NCBI RefSeq assembly: GCF_032854445.1
Contig: NC_088298.1
Coordinates: 1,918,160-1,982,159, forward strand
DNA length: 64,000 nt
Source of the DNA: Liolophura sinensis
Taxonomy: Eukaryota; Mollusca; Polyplacophora; Chitonida; Chitonidae
Direction: 5' to 3'
Of the stretch, positions 1 through 12,149 are shown one piece after another. The position numbers were made by a program, and so were the translations under genes. The notes beneath the pieces are model-generated. The model ran no database searches. It saw only the letters and a program-made list of their open reading frames with translations, and was not told the DNA's origin. Position 1 is the first letter of the stretch, and every line of letters begins with the position of its first letter.

Positions 1-235
1 CTAAAACAATTGGCAGACGTTAGGTGAAAATCAAATAAAATAGCGGGCATTTGTTAAACTAGCTGAAACAATTTCCAATCTGGGTAGAAATCAAATAAAA
101 TAGCGGGCATTTGTAAAACCAGCTAAAACAATTGGCTGACCACAAATAAAAATCAGAGAAAATAGCGGGCAATTGTAAAACTAGCTAAAACAGTTGGCAG
201 ACATTAGGTAAAAATCAACGAAAATAGCACATTTG
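1..235. repeat. Tandem repeat, ~60-bp unit, 4 diverged copies
   Basis: Four units built around caattggcagac, aatcaaataaaatagcgggc and atttgt-aaactagctaaaa. The array begins before the window. Copies differ by substitutions and small indels. No coding potential. Confidence 0.85.
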
Positions 236-1519
236 GCTTGATTCTAATTGTGTCATCCACCTTAACACCAGTGTGCAGAAATGTATAAGTACAACTGTAT
301 TACCCTAAAGTTTAGCATTTTTCAAGTAACACATTCGACTTGATTGTGATTGTTTCATACACCCTAAAGCCACTGAAGAGTTTTTATAAAGTTTTTTTTA
401 GAAAAACTTAAGTATTGGTATCATTATAGCATGTGTTATTTTAATTCAAGTCCTAGAGGTGCGTCTGAAAGTGTGTTAATACATACCTATTTTAGGTGAA
501 ATACACTAGATTTTATGAGAGATGAACCTTTGAAAAATATCCCAGGCAAGATGGAATTGAGATATAAGCACTTTCCTCTCTCCGTAATCTTTCCCTCTCC
601 CCACCCCCTCCCCCTCTCCGAACCCGCTCCCTTTTCTCCCTAACCCCACCTCCATTACTGGCCACTTTAGTAACAGATCTGTCATTTAATGATTTTTAAG
701 AATGAGTGAAATATGACTCCAGCATACAAACTGACCTTGATTAATTTACATTTCATAGTATATTAAACACCAGTGTCATTTTTCCAGATGTTTTCTTGAC
801 ATGCAGACTCGATATTACAGTGCATGTAGTTTTCCTCAAATATGTGCTTTGGTCTCATTATGTACTTTTTAACAGCTCCATATTTAAAGACACTGCCTCT
901 TTGTATAGGTATTCAAATCCAATCAAAGACCCTTCAAATAACATACACGAGCTCAAATTCCTCCTGTAAAGAGCATCATTTCCAGAGGCAAATAAATGTC
1001 ATAAAATATTACCTTTGTTTTGATTGGTTGTTTTTGGTACGTTAGTATGAACTTAGTAATGTTGTCCGCTTTTGATCAAATTTGTGTGTATGCTCTGAAA
1101 ATCCCACTTCATCTCGTGTATAAATTTTGTATGCTTAATGTTGAATGTAAAGTGCTTTGAAATTGTTTTGTTCTTATACCCGTCTTGAAAAGACGATGGT
1201 TGTGTCATGTGGTTTCGTCTGATATTCCCGGGAGCAGGTTCCCCCGTAATTTGCTTGTATCCGGAAAACTCATCAGAAATCATCCAAGTGACAGCTTTAT
1301 ACCAGGCATTCTAAGCATATATAAACACTGATGACCATCTCTGGACTTTGACTGTGTTTATCAGCTTGATATTTACAACCATTTCCTTGATTTAAAAGTC
1401 CTAAATCACCTTAGGGCCATCTGGGAAATACAGTTTGTGAAATGTTGAAGTTGAAAGTTCAGCATGAGAAGTTGACACGTCAGTGCTCAGTGGCTTGAAT
1501 CAGCCAAAGAGGAATTCAA
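236..1519. other. No gene recognised
   Basis: AT-rich intergenic sequence with a pyrimidine-rich tract (about 590-650). Short open frames here have no recognisable similarity or codon structure. Confidence 0.6.
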
Positions 1520-1612
1520 CTGGGTTTCCTCCCACCATAATGCTGGTTGCCTTCGTACAAGTGAAATAGCCTCAAGTACCTGGTAAAATTCTGGTAAAAA
1601 ATAAACAGATAG
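1520..1612 (+). mobile_element. SINE family A, 3' tail fragment
   Basis: Diverged copy of the tail: tttcctcccaccataatgct, a degenerate cgtacaagtgaaat block and an A-rich end. The tRNA-like head is absent. Confidence 0.65.
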
Positions 1613-1810
1613 TTTGTTTGCAGTAGTTTTTTTAATATTTCGGCAAGATGTATACCAGGTACCATTCAGAGCTTGGTTTTAGTAAATTAGGTTAAATGGG
1701 TAGTATTTTTTGGCCTAAATCCAATACTGAATGTTTCTCAGGCAGACCCTGCAAGGACTTGCTACATGGGAGTTAGTCATTTTAACATAAATAAGTTTCG
1801 TTAAATCGGG

Positions 1811-2345
1811 CCCTTTCAAAGTTTCCCCCTTTTTCTCCAGGCACCCCAGTTTAATCCAGACACCCTGTTTTCTCCAGGCACTCCGGTTCACCCCAGGCAT
1901 CCCGGTTAACCCCAGGGATCCCAGTTTACTCAAGGCACCCCGGTTTACTCCAAGCATCCCGGTTTACTTCAAGCATCCCCGTTTATTCTAGGCATCCCGG
2001 TTTACTCGGGGCACTCCAGTTTACCCCAGACACCCGGTTTACTCCAGACATCCGGTTTACTCCAGACACCCAGTTTACTCCAGACACCCGGTTTTCTCCA
2101 GGCATCCTGGTTAACCCCAGGCATCCCGGTTAACCCCAGGCATCCTGGTTTACTCAAGGCACCCCGGTTTACTCCAGACACTTCAGTTTACTCCAGGCAT
2201 CCAGTTTTACTCCAGGCTTTCCGGTTTACTCCAAGCATCCCGGTTTACTTCAAGCATCCCCATTTTTTCAAGGCATCCAGGTTTACTCGGGGCACTCCAG
2301 TTTACTCCAGGCACTCCGGTTTACTCCTGGCACTCCAGTTTACTC
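1811..2345. repeat. Minisatellite, ~20-bp unit, about 27 copies
   Basis: Unit approximates GGTTTACTCCAGGCATCCC with single-base variants. There is a longer-range order: the stretch starting ccaagcatcccggtttactt at 1951 recurs at 2231. The array ends at 2336-2395 in sequence resembling the body of the SINE tail (ccacccataa...atataagtgaaacattctt), so the unit looks derived from SINE-internal sequence. Confidence 0.9.
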
Positions 2346-2571
2346 CACCCATAAAAATGACCTTTGTCTCCATATATAAGTGAAACATTCTTCAACACGT
2401 ACATCAAACGTGAATCAGGTATATAAATGTCTGAAAGTTTCGTGATCTGTGTTTGGGGATCTGCAAGTATTCCATATTTTCATCCAGACAGGAAAGCATT
2501 TCAAAATATCTCAAAGCTGACAAATGTGACCGAAGGATTTCAATTTGTGAGCGGTTGAAAGATTTGGTCAG

Positions 2572-3815
2572 TTTTCACACCTACCTACATGTACATGCAC
2601 TGTAAGAGGTACTTTGTGGGCACTGTTGTGAGGTTGGCAGATTTCACACCTACCTACATGTACATGCACTGTAAGAGGTACTTTGTGGGCACTGTTGTGG
2701 GGTTGGCAGATTTCACACCTACCTTCATGTACATGCACTGTAAGAGGTACTTTGTGGGCACTGTTGTGGGGTTGGCAGATTTCACACCTACCTACATTTA
2801 CATGCACTGTAAGAGGTACTTTGTGGGCACTGTTATGAGGTTGGCAGATTTCACACCTACCTACATGTACATGCACTGTAAGAGGTACTTTGTGGGCACT
2901 TTTGTGAGGTTGGCAGATTTCACACCTACCTACATGTACATGCACTGAAAGCGGTACTTTGTGGACACTGTTGTGGGGTTGGCAGATTTCACACCTACCT
3001 ACATGTACATGCACTGTAAGAGGTACTTTGTGGGCACTGTTGTGAGGTTGGCAGATTTCACACCTACCTACATGTACATGCACTGAAAGCGGTACTTTGT
3101 GGGCACTGTTGTGAGGTTGGCAGATTTCACACCTACCTACATGTACATGCACTGAAAGCGGTACTTTGTGGGCACTTTTGTGAGGTTGGCAGATTTCACA
3201 CCTACCTACATGTACATGCACTGGAAGAGGTACTTTGTGGGCACTGTTGTGAGGTTGGCAGATTTCACACCTACCTACATGTACATGCACTGAAAGCGGT
3301 ACTTTGTGGGCACTGTTGTGAGGTTGGCAGATTTCACACCTACCTACATGTACATGCACTGAAAGCGGTACTTTGTGGGCACTTTTGTGAGGTTGGCAGA
3401 TTTCACACCTACCTACATGTACATGCACTGGAAGAGGTACTTTGTGGGCACTGTTGTGGGGTTGGCAGATTTCACACCTACCTACATGAACACGCACTGT
3501 AAGAGGTACTTTGTGGGCACTGTTGTGAGATTGGCAGATTTCACACCTACCTACATGTACATGCACTGTAAGAGGTACTTTGTGGGCACTGTTGTGAGGT
3601 TGGCAGATTTCACACCTACCTACATGTACATGCACTGTAAGAGGTACTTTGTGGGCACTGTTGTGGGGTTGGCAGATTTCACACCTACCTACATGTACAA
3701 GCACTGTAAGAGGTACTTTGTGGGCACTATTGTGAGGTTGGCAGATTTCACACCTACCTACATGTACATGCACTGTAAGAGGTACTTTGTGGGCACTGTT
3801 GTGGGGTTGGCAGAT
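2572..3815. repeat. Tandem array, 69-bp unit, 18 copies
   Basis: Unit includes gttggcagatttcacaccta, cctacatgtacatgcactg and ggtactttgtgggcactgtt. Because 69 is a multiple of three, frames stay open over many copies: a minus-strand frame of 419 codons (2568-3827) repeats a 23-residue peptide, and partial plus frames also exist. Two unit types (gtaagagg and gaaagcgg or ggaagagg) alternate, and units 8-10 recur as units 11-13, a 207-bp higher-order repeat. Confidence 0.95.
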
Positions 3816-4447
3816 TATAGTGGACAAGGTGTTTTCTATTTACAATGGTAGGTGAAACTTCAAAATTGTTTGTAAATTTGAGCGTTAAACAATGCGGCGA
3901 TTGAAACAGAAGAATTATTTGACATGGCCTGATGGTAGTCCCAAGCCACCTCTGTGGGAGGACTCCCGTGAGTTATATCTGAGATCATATGAGTAATAGT
4001 TTTGTTTCAAGGACGTGTGCTTCAGAGCTACAGTGAGAAGCGGTTGAGGCGACACAAGTCGTCAACTGTCCAAACATTCCTCTTTGTGATAAATTTACAA
4101 GTGCCGTATTCATTGTATAATGTCAACACTTGAGAAAGTATAGGATTGGTAAGCCCTTAGCTCATATATAACTTCATTATATGTGGTTTATGAGAGGGAA
4201 TGTCACAAATCAGTTTGATTGTAGATTTATTGTCGAGTGGCATGGCTCTCTCTCTCTCTCTCTTACATGTGTCAGTGGGCCTGTGGGGCGACTTTTAAGT
4301 GTAACACAGGCCGGTTTACCTTGTGTACTCCAGGGTCTTCACCCTTAATACAGACCGCTATTGTATAATTTTAAAAATATTGGATACGGCATTAAATGAT
4401 CAGCAAAAAGAGAAACATTGCATGCAAGTGGTCCTTAGACACGTCAG

Positions 4448-4600
4448 CTTGATTGATTTATTTATTGATTTGATGGGTGTTTTCCACCGTACTCAAGAAT
4501 ATTTCGCTTATATGACAACGACCAGCAGTAGTGGGGGAGGAAACTGTGCAGAACCTGGGGAACCCATGACCATCTGCAGGTTGTTGCCAGACCCAAAAGG
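4448..4600 (-). mobile_element. SINE family A copy (diverged)
   Basis: Reads tail-first on the plus strand: atttatttattgatttgatg, then gggtgttttccaccgtactc, aagaatatttcgcttatatg and ...tctgcaggttgttgcc. The tRNA-like head is missing. Confidence 0.8.
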
Positions 4601-4737
4601 GGAAATAAATCGTGACCCAATTATTCATGTCCTCTTCTCATTATGTAGATAATAGTTACTGAAAATAGTTCATGTTTTCTAACAAAGAGAAAATAGACGT
4701 TAAATAAGATTGAAATTAATAAGTATGATAGATAGTT

Positions 4738-7250
4738 TAGATGAGAAAAGTTAGGAGTGGGGAAGTCATCAGTATGGAAGTTAACAGACAGTGTGGAAGA
4801 TAGCAGACATTATGGAAGTTATCAGTAAGTTAGCAGCGTGAAAGTTAACACTAGGGAAGTTGAAGATGTGGAAGATAAGACGTTTTAACAGTATGGAAGT
4901 TAACAATCTGGAAGTTAACAATCTGGAAGTTAACAGTATGGAAATTAACTGTGTGAGTTTACAAACAGTATGTAATTTAACAGTATGGAAGTTTGCAGTA
5001 TGTAATTTGACAGTAAGACGTTTTAACAGTATGGAAGGTAACAGTGTGGAAGGTAACAGTATGGGAGTTAACAGTATGTGAGTTTACAGAGAGTAGGTAA
5101 TTTAACAGTATGGAAGTTAACAGTATGGTAGTTAACAGTATATGAGTTAACAGTATGGAAGTTAATAGTTTGGGAGTTCACAGTATGGAAGTTAGAAGTA
5201 TGGAAGTTAACTGTGTGGTAGTTAACATTAAGTGAGTTAACAGTGTGGAAGTTAACAGTAAGGGAGTTAACAGTATGGGAGTTGACAATAAGACGTTTTA
5301 GCAGTATGGAATTTAACAGTACCAACATGGAATTTAATGACATGGAAGTTGACAGAATTAAATTTAACATTATGGAAGTTAACAGACAGTATGGAATTTA
5401 ACCATATGAAAGCTAACAGTAAGACGTTTTAATAGTATGAAAATTAACAGTATAGAAGCTAACTAACAGTATGGAAGCTTACAAACAGTATGGAAGCTTA
5501 CAAACAGTGTGAAACAGTAAGACATTTTAACAGTATTACACTTAAGACGTTTTAACAGAAATAATGGTAAGAGTATGAAAGTTAACAACTATGGAAGTTA
5601 TCATTATGTACTTTGTACCTTTTGGGTATGTACCACAAGAGTACAGTTAAAGTGAAGGATGGAGATGTTAGCAGTGAAACGTTTTAACAGTATGGAAGTT
5701 AGCAGTAAGACCTTTCAACAGTACAGAAGTTAACAGTAAGTTAGCAGTATGGAACGTAATAATATGAATGTTAACAGTATGAAAGTTTGCAGACATCATG
5801 GAAGTACAGTATGGTTAACAGTATAAAAGTTAATGGTATGGAAGTCAACAGTATGGAAGTTAACAGTATGGAAGTCAACAGTGTGGAACTTAATACTATG
5901 AAAGTTAACAGTATGGAAGTTTACAGACAGTATGGAAGTTAACAGTTTGGAAGTCAACAGTATGGAAGCTAAGAGAAAGTATGGAAGGTAACAGTATGAA
6001 AGTTAATGGTATGGAACTCAACAGAATGGAACTTAATACTAAGGAAATTAAGTGTGGAAGTTAAGGTAAGACGTTTTAAAAGTATGGAAGTTAACAGTGT
6101 GAAATTTAACAGTATGGAAGTTAACAGACACTATGGAAGTTAATAATACCAATATGTAATGTAACACTATGAAGGTTAATAGTATGTAATTTAACAGTAA
6201 GACGTTTTAACAGCACACAAGTTAACAGTATGGATGTAAGACGTTTTAACAGTATTGTATTTAACACTATTAATATGGAATTTAGCTATATGGAAGTTAA
6301 CAGTATGTAATTTAACAGTAAGACATTTTAACGGCATGGAAGCTAACAGTAAGACGTTTTATCAGTAAGGAATTTCACAGTACCAATATGGAACTTAACG
6401 GTGTACAAGTTAACAGACAGTATGGAAGTTAACAGACGGTATGGAAGTTAACAGTATGGCGTTTTGACAGTATGAAAATTAACAGTATGGAAGTTAACAG
6501 TACCCATATAGAAGTTAACAGTATGGAAATTCCTACTAAGATGTTTTAACAGTGTTAAAGTTAACAGTAAAACGTTTCAACAGTAATGAGTAGTTAAGAG
6601 TACGGAAGTTCACAGTGTGGAAGTTAACAGTATGGCATTTAACAGTACGGAAGTTAACACTGTGGAAGTTAACAGTGTGGCATTTAACAGTACGGAAGTT
6701 AACACTGTGGAAGTTAACAGTACGGAAGTTCACAGTGTGGAAGTAAACAGTGTGGAAGTAAACAGTATGGCATTTAACAGTACGGAAGTTAACAGTGTGG
6801 CATTTAACAGTACGGAAGTTAACAGTGTGGCATTTAACAGTACGGAAGTTAACACTGTGGAAGTTAACAGTGTGGCATTTAACAGTATGGAAGTGAACAG
6901 TGTGGCATTTAACAGTACAGAAGTTAACAGTGTGGCATTTAACAGTATGGAAGTTAACAGTGTGGCATTTAACAGTACGGAAGTTAACAGTGTGGAAGTT
7001 AACCATGTGGTATTTAACAGTACGGAAGTTAACAGTGTGTAAGTTAACAGTGTGACATTTAACAGTACGGAAGTTAACAGTGTGTAAGTTGACAGTGTGG
7101 CATTTAACAGTACGGAAGTTAACAGTGTGGAAGTTAACCGTGTGGCATTTAACAGTGCGGAAGTTAACAGTGTGGCATTTAACAGTACGGAAGTTAACTG
7201 TGTGGAAGTTAACCGTGTGGTATTTAACAGTACGGAAGTTAAGAACTATG
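4738..7250. repeat. Large minisatellite, 15-bp unit (GTATGGAAGTTAACA-like), ~2.5 kb
   Basis: Degenerate left part (4738-6600) with interspersed gtaagacgttttaaca variants. The homogeneous right part (6610-7240) is built of 30-bp dimers alternating cggaagttaacagtgtgg and catttaacagta. The multiple-of-three unit opens frames on both strands, read as VNSxEVNSxE- or TVNFHTVNF-type peptides, which I treat as artefacts. Confidence 0.95.
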
Positions 7251-7718
7251 AAAGCTATCATTATGTACTTTGTACCTTTTGGCGTATGTATAGTAATCAA
7301 CCGGACACGAAACCCAAGCTAGTCTTCAAAACATTGAGGTTCAGACTGGGAATATGGAGATCGTTGAAAAATTTCAATTTATTTGGCGTGGTTCTTTGTG
7401 CATGTGCAAACGGTGTGCCACTGATCGGTGCGTGAATCCATCTGCGGGTAGTTCGGTTGACAGCTTTTTATCCGGAGGTGTGTCAATCAGCCGGTGAAAG
7501 GCGCTCGATGGTTTTACAGCGGGTACTGATTCCCTCAACCTATAAACCATGTAAACCCAGAAGCTTGTCGAAAAGCATGTAAATGGAGGCAAAAATTCAT
7601 GAGCATGTGGCATTATAACACCGAATGCATATGTGTACAACTACATGCAGTTATATCTTAATTTGGGGCGACATCAGAAGGATAATATTTACTTTTCCTA
7701 ATCTGAAATAATCAAGAT

Positions 7719-7962
7719 AAGATTCCACGTCTTCAAAAGGACACGTAGTTACAGCAGCATTCTATTGTACCCGTGATTTCCACGTCTTCAAAAGGACACG
7801 TAGTTACAGCAGCATTCTATTGTACCCGTGATTTCCACGTCTTCAAAAGGACACGTAATTGAAGACACGTAGTTACAGCAGCATTCTATTGTACCCGTGA
7901 TTTCCACGTCTTCAAAAGGACACGTAGTTACAGCAGCATTCTATTGTACCCTTGATTTCTAA
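7719..7962. repeat. Tandem repeat, 55-bp unit, ~4.3 copies
   Basis: Starts ccacgtcttcaaaaggacac at 7725, 7780, 7835 and 7904, followed by gtagttacagcagcattcta. The last spacing is 69 because 14 bases are inserted (a partial re-copy of acacgta). Copies are nearly identical, so the amplification is recent. Confidence 0.95.
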
Positions 7963-8589
7963 TGAATTGGAATACATTTCCATCGCCGTTTCGTACACAT
8001 TTAGTCTATGTACTGATGACAGGATAAACATAATTACAGTGTTTCATTCAACTGTAATTTTAGTTTCTCAAGGGATTGTGTATGCTTCCCTTTATACAGG
8101 CTAGGAAAAATTGTTTTGTAGTAAAATGGGCTTTTTAGCGCATGTAGCTAATAGAATTTCAAAAAGGTTAATCCTCTGTTGTCAAACAAGAAATTCTCGA
8201 CAAAGCCGCAGGAACGAATTGTGACTAGTCAGTTTGTTTTTGAGCTTAGAAGCAAATCCTTCCTAATACGTTCACAATGTTTTGCAATTTAGCCTGGGGT
8301 ACAAGCAAATATTTGGATTTAAACGTTTAAACTCAGTTTGGTACAAAGAGGTTTTCGGTGCAAGGTCGTTTGGGACGGCGTAATTTTCCCTCCTTATTCG
8401 TTTATGTTATTGTATAGCTGTTTTGTTTATTTCACGTTTTTAATGGTCAAAAACATGTGATGTGAATGAAATATTTGTAATACTTCGCCAAAAAAAAACC
8501 TGTTCGGGAGAAAAGTGCCTGAAAATTTCCAATTTTTTGTCTTTATGCTTTCAGCCTAGTGACGATACATTGATACAGGTGGAACCGGA

Positions 8590-9395
8590 ATCTACGCATA
8601 TCATTTGTGAGGGAAACCCAGGGATCCGGACAAAACTACGCGATACACTTCTGCAGTGTCTGTCAAAGCTATGAGAGAAACCCAGGGATCCGGACAAAAC
8701 TACGGGATACACCTCTGCAGTGTCTGTCAAAGTTGTGAGGGAAACCCAGGGATCCGGACAAAACTACCCGATACACTTCTGCAGTGTCTGTCAAAGTTAT
8801 GAGAGAAACCCAGGGATCCGGACAAAACTACGCGATACACTTCTGCAGTGTCTGTCAAAGTTGTGAGAGAAACCCAAGGACCTGGACAAAACTATGGGAT
8901 ACACTTCTGCAGTGTCTGTCAAAGATGTGAGAGAAACCCAGGGAACTGGACAAAACTATGGGATACACTTCAGCAATGTCTGTCAAAGCTGTGAGAAAAA
9001 CGCAGGGATCCGGACAAAACTATGGGATACATTTCAGCAATGTGTGTCAAAATTGTGAGAGAAACCCAGGGATCTGGACAAAACTATGGGATACACTTCT
9101 GCAGTGTCTGTCAAAGATGTGAGAGAAACCCAGGGAACTGGACAAAATTATGGGATACACTTCAGCAGTGTCTGTCAAAATTGTGAGAAAAGCGCAGGGA
9201 TCCGGACAAAACTATGGGATACACTTCAGCAATGTCTGTCAAAGCTGTGAGAAAAACGCAGGGATCCGGACAAAACTATGGGATACATTTCAGCAATGTC
9301 TGTCAAAGATGTGAGAAAAACGCAGGGATCCGGACAAATCTGAGGGAGCCACGGTGTTTTTTCAAAGTTGAGAGGAAAACCTAGGGATTCGTGAA
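8590..9395. repeat. Tandem repeat, 64-bp unit, ~12 copies
   Basis: Unit contains cccagggatccggacaaaac, gggatacacttctgcagtgt and ctgtcaaagttgtgagagaa. Starts of ggatcc at 8622, 8686 and 8750 show the 64-bp period. The first copies are closely alike and the right end decays. Confidence 0.95.
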
Positions 9396-9954
9396 AAAAT
9401 CCGGGATAGGCTACACTTCTAGTATGTGTCAAAGTTGCGATATGGGAGAAATGTTGCTGATCTGGTGGTGTAAAAACCCTAGCCATTTAATTTTACAGTG
9501 TCTAACTTCTTGTCAACTTTGGTGGGAGGCATGGATTAACTTACACGATCTAACAGGGTTTTTTTGTTCAGTTCATAAAGGTAATTCGGACGTTTGGAAT
9601 CCCCTTTGCGCAAACGGTAGATGTGCAAGATGTGAACACAATTATGACAGTGATGAGGTGTGTTTAAACAGTGTCAGTTTAACCTTTGAATAGAATAAAA
9701 GCTCCAAGACTTTCCTTACACGGCACCACTTTGAACTGTTGGTCCTCGTCGCTGGTTAGACTGCTATTGCTGTCGTCGTTAGATTGCTGTTGCATGTCGG
9801 GTTCCTGCCGAAATGCGGTTATTTTCTCTGGGCATTGTCTGGTTTACCTCCATCTATGAACGTGAAGGACGTCTTAAGAAAGAAATAGATCCCGTCCGCT
9901 TGCGCTAAAGAATATCGACATCTTGGTGTTTTTTTTTTGTTTTTTTTTCACACA

Positions 9955-10025
9955 TAAAACTGACCGCCATCATGTAAGAGAAAAGTTTTTGACTACTGCG
10001 TTAACCAACAATCAATAATTACAAA
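9955..10025 (+). mobile_element. Diverged SINE-tail fragment
   Basis: cataaaactgaccgccatca, tgtaagagaaaagtttttga and an A-rich caatcaataattacaaaaat end resemble the family A tail. Low similarity. Confidence 0.4.
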
Positions 10026-10228
10026 AATAAATTGGATTCATAGAAATTTTTCATCATTTTGCGTCGTTTCATTCAGAAGGAATAACTTCGGTTTCTAAGG
10101 CAGCCATAGTTCTTGTTTTCATCACGATGGAATATTCCAAGGAGCTGTGTTAGCCGATGTCTGTGTATTGTTTACTCTCTACTACTTGTTAGGCCTTGAA
10201 GACAATTAGCAGTCGACGAGGATTGGGA

Positions 10229-10310
10229 GGCCGTCTACGCACGTGTGACCGTCTATGCTCGTGTGGCCGTCTGCGCTCGTGCGGCCGTCTACGCTCGTGC
10301 GGCCGTCTAC
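10229..10310. repeat. GC-rich minisatellite, ~18-bp unit, 4-5 copies
   Basis: Repeats of ccgtctacgctcgtgcgg with small changes. It is CpG-rich, unlike its surroundings. Confidence 0.85.
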
Positions 10311-10394
10311 TCAGTCTAACATTCGTTGAAGTTCCCCTTGTATTCCACTAACATGGTGTGCTTATCTATACATCATGCGGAAGTGTGTCAGTAA

Positions 10395-10522
10395 CTTGCC
10401 AAACGTCAATGGTTTACCTCGTTTTCACTCCAGTTTCCTCCACCAATAAAACTGCCACCTTCGTATAAGTGAAATGTCCTTGTGTTACAGCGGGAAACAT
10501 CAATCAAATTAATAAATGAATC
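10395..10522 (+). mobile_element. SINE family A copy (diverged)
   Basis: Contains cagtttcctccaccaataaa, gccaccttcgtataagtgaa and a caatcaaattaataaatg end. The head is not recognisable. Confidence 0.65.
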
Positions 10523-10666
10523 CATAAAACCACCACCACATAAGTGAAAGAAGTTTTAGCAGCGTTAAACAATCAATTAGGCATGTCTTTCAGGCGATCT
10601 TACATGAAGTTCATTCACCTTTCCACCAATATGTCGTACACATTGCATTGTCTGTGCTCGATTACT

Positions 10667-10735
10667 CCCTGCGCTCCTGTTTCCTCCCGGCGCTCCTGTT
10701 TCCTCCCGGCGCTCTGTTTCCTCCCGGCGCTCCAG
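10667..10735. repeat. Short minisatellite, 18-19-bp unit, 3-4 copies
   Basis: cgctcctgtttcctcccgg repeated and ending ggcgctccagg. The unit resembles the ggcactccagtttcctccc part of the SINE body. Confidence 0.8.
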
Positions 10736-11272
10736 GAGATCTAAAAGTGCCTGTGACCGTTTAGATCTGTTTCCACCCCTTTTTCTAAATGACTGAAAAA
10801 AATAATTATATTAATTTTGTCTTTTCTTTTAGTTGACATAGTTAGCACACCGATTCTTGTTTAATTCTACCCTTTATCTCTCTTTCTTCGCCTTTCCCAA
10901 CATCCTCCCCATAGTTCCCTCCACACCCCCTCCTCTCACCCGCACCCCATTTCATTTATCGGCTCTGTTTGAGGCTTTTGGTAACCTCTAGAGACGGCTT
11001 TGATCTTAAAGGCTTGGCGTTCTTCAGCTGAGACTAGGTATTTCACAAGTTGTCGGCAAATATGCAAGCGACAAGTATTTTGAGAGTGGATTTTCTGGCC
11101 TGGTATGTGCTGGACAGGTCAACAATCCGGGATAAGTCCAGCGTCAGTGTCAAACACCTCCCCTCTGTGTCAACCAAGCAAGGTCAGTCCGGAATGGATC
11201 TTGGAACACGTTACATCGAGGTCATGAACGGCCGAGCGATTGGCATTTTACTTGCACCTATAAGGTTCGCTT

Positions 11273-11310
<38 letters not shown>

Positions 11311-11319
11311 ACACACACA
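11273..11319. repeat. (CA)n microsatellite
   Basis: Runs of CA interrupted once by ag. Confidence 0.95.
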
Positions 11320-11340
11320 AAGGTGAAAGAAATGTTTAAA

Positions 11341-11575
11341 TAACCTGGAAGAGGCGGAGTGGTTAGCCTCTTACCAATGCGTTCGCTGTAAGTTCAAGCC
11401 CAGCTCATGCTGGCTTCCTCGCCGAGTGTACGTGCGAATGTCCGCCCTCAACCAGTGGATGGTCGTTGGTTTCCACCGGTCACTGCCCGATTTGCTCCCA
11501 CCATAATGCTTGCCGTCGTCATATAAGTGAAATATTCTTGAGTACGGCGTAAAGCACCAATCAAATAAATGTATA
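11341..11575 (+). mobile_element. tRNA-derived SINE, family A, near full length
   Basis: Head gaggcggagtggttagcctc resembles a pol III A box (GG-AGTGGTTAG), and gtaagttcaagcccagc resembles a B box (GTTCAAGCC). The body cagctcatgctggcttcctc leads to ataatgcttgccgtcgtcat, ataagtgaaatattcttgag, tacggcgtaaagcaccaatc and an AAATA tail. Same family as the copies at 12150, 17255, 50438 and 52654. Confidence 0.9.
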
Positions 11576-11689
11576 GGTTAATACACAAACTGTGCGCCAC
11601 AGCGAAAGTCCAAAACAGTCCATTACAATTTATGTATGCTGTGTTCTTACATATTATAAATTCCGGTTATAGTCAGGCATAGATCTCAG

Positions 11690-11872
11690 AATATTCTTCA
11701 TTTCCATGTTATGATTCAGGAGGGCGTAAGTGGGACGGTCTGTCGGTAACGTGCGGATTGTCGTCGGTTTCCTGGCCTCTGCCCGGTTTCCCGCCGCAAT
11801 AATGCTGGCCGCCGTCGTATAAGTGAAATTTTTTTGAGTACGGCGTAAAACACCAATCGCATAAATAATGAA
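11690..11872 (+). mobile_element. SINE family A, 5'-truncated
   Basis: gtgcggattgtcgtcggttt, then cgcaataatgctggccgccg, tcgtataagtgaaatttttt, gagtacggcgtaaaacacca and an AT-rich end. Lacks the A/B-box head. Confidence 0.85.
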
Positions 11873-12024
11873 ATGTGTTTCATCACCTCCCCTGCTAGCT
11901 AATGCCACAGGCGTGAGAAGTGCCCGGGTGTGCACGATCTCGACGTTATTTCGGTCATGTTTTATAATGGCGCCGCACTCTCGTACGACTGCGATCATTG
12001 CCGTGGGTGCAGCTATAATGTTTG

Positions 12025-12149
12025 AGGTGGGCGTCGCTGGCCCAGCTGTTTAAAGCGCTGGCTGTGCGAATGTCAAGCCCTGTTCCAATCCTGCTCTCGC
12101 TGTTTCGACTGCGGCTTGAAGTTGGAAGGTTTGTGAGGTACCTGACTGA
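12025..12149 (+). mobile_element. 5' half of a SINE split by another SINE
   Basis: Head with the B-box-like tgttccaatcctgctctcgc, running to gtgaggtacctgactga. The same body occurs at 61690-61760 (gttcaaatccagctctcgac ... aaggtacctgg). It is interrupted at 12150 by a reverse-oriented SINE. The remainder resumes after 12429. Confidence 0.75.

Noticed and set aside
2568-3827. 419-codon open frame of 23-residue repeats as a protein-coding gene
   Set aside because: It exactly coincides with the 69-bp satellite; frames on the other strand are open too over long stretches, and there is no unique N- or C-terminal sequence, promoter or splice signal.
6536-7300. 254-codon frame of TVNFHTV-type repeats as a gene
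   Set aside because: By-product of the 15-bp minisatellite; similar open frames run on both strands in the same place.
8590-9395. CRISPR-like array
   Set aside because: The whole 64-bp unit is repeated with no unique spacers, and the sequence is from an animal genome.
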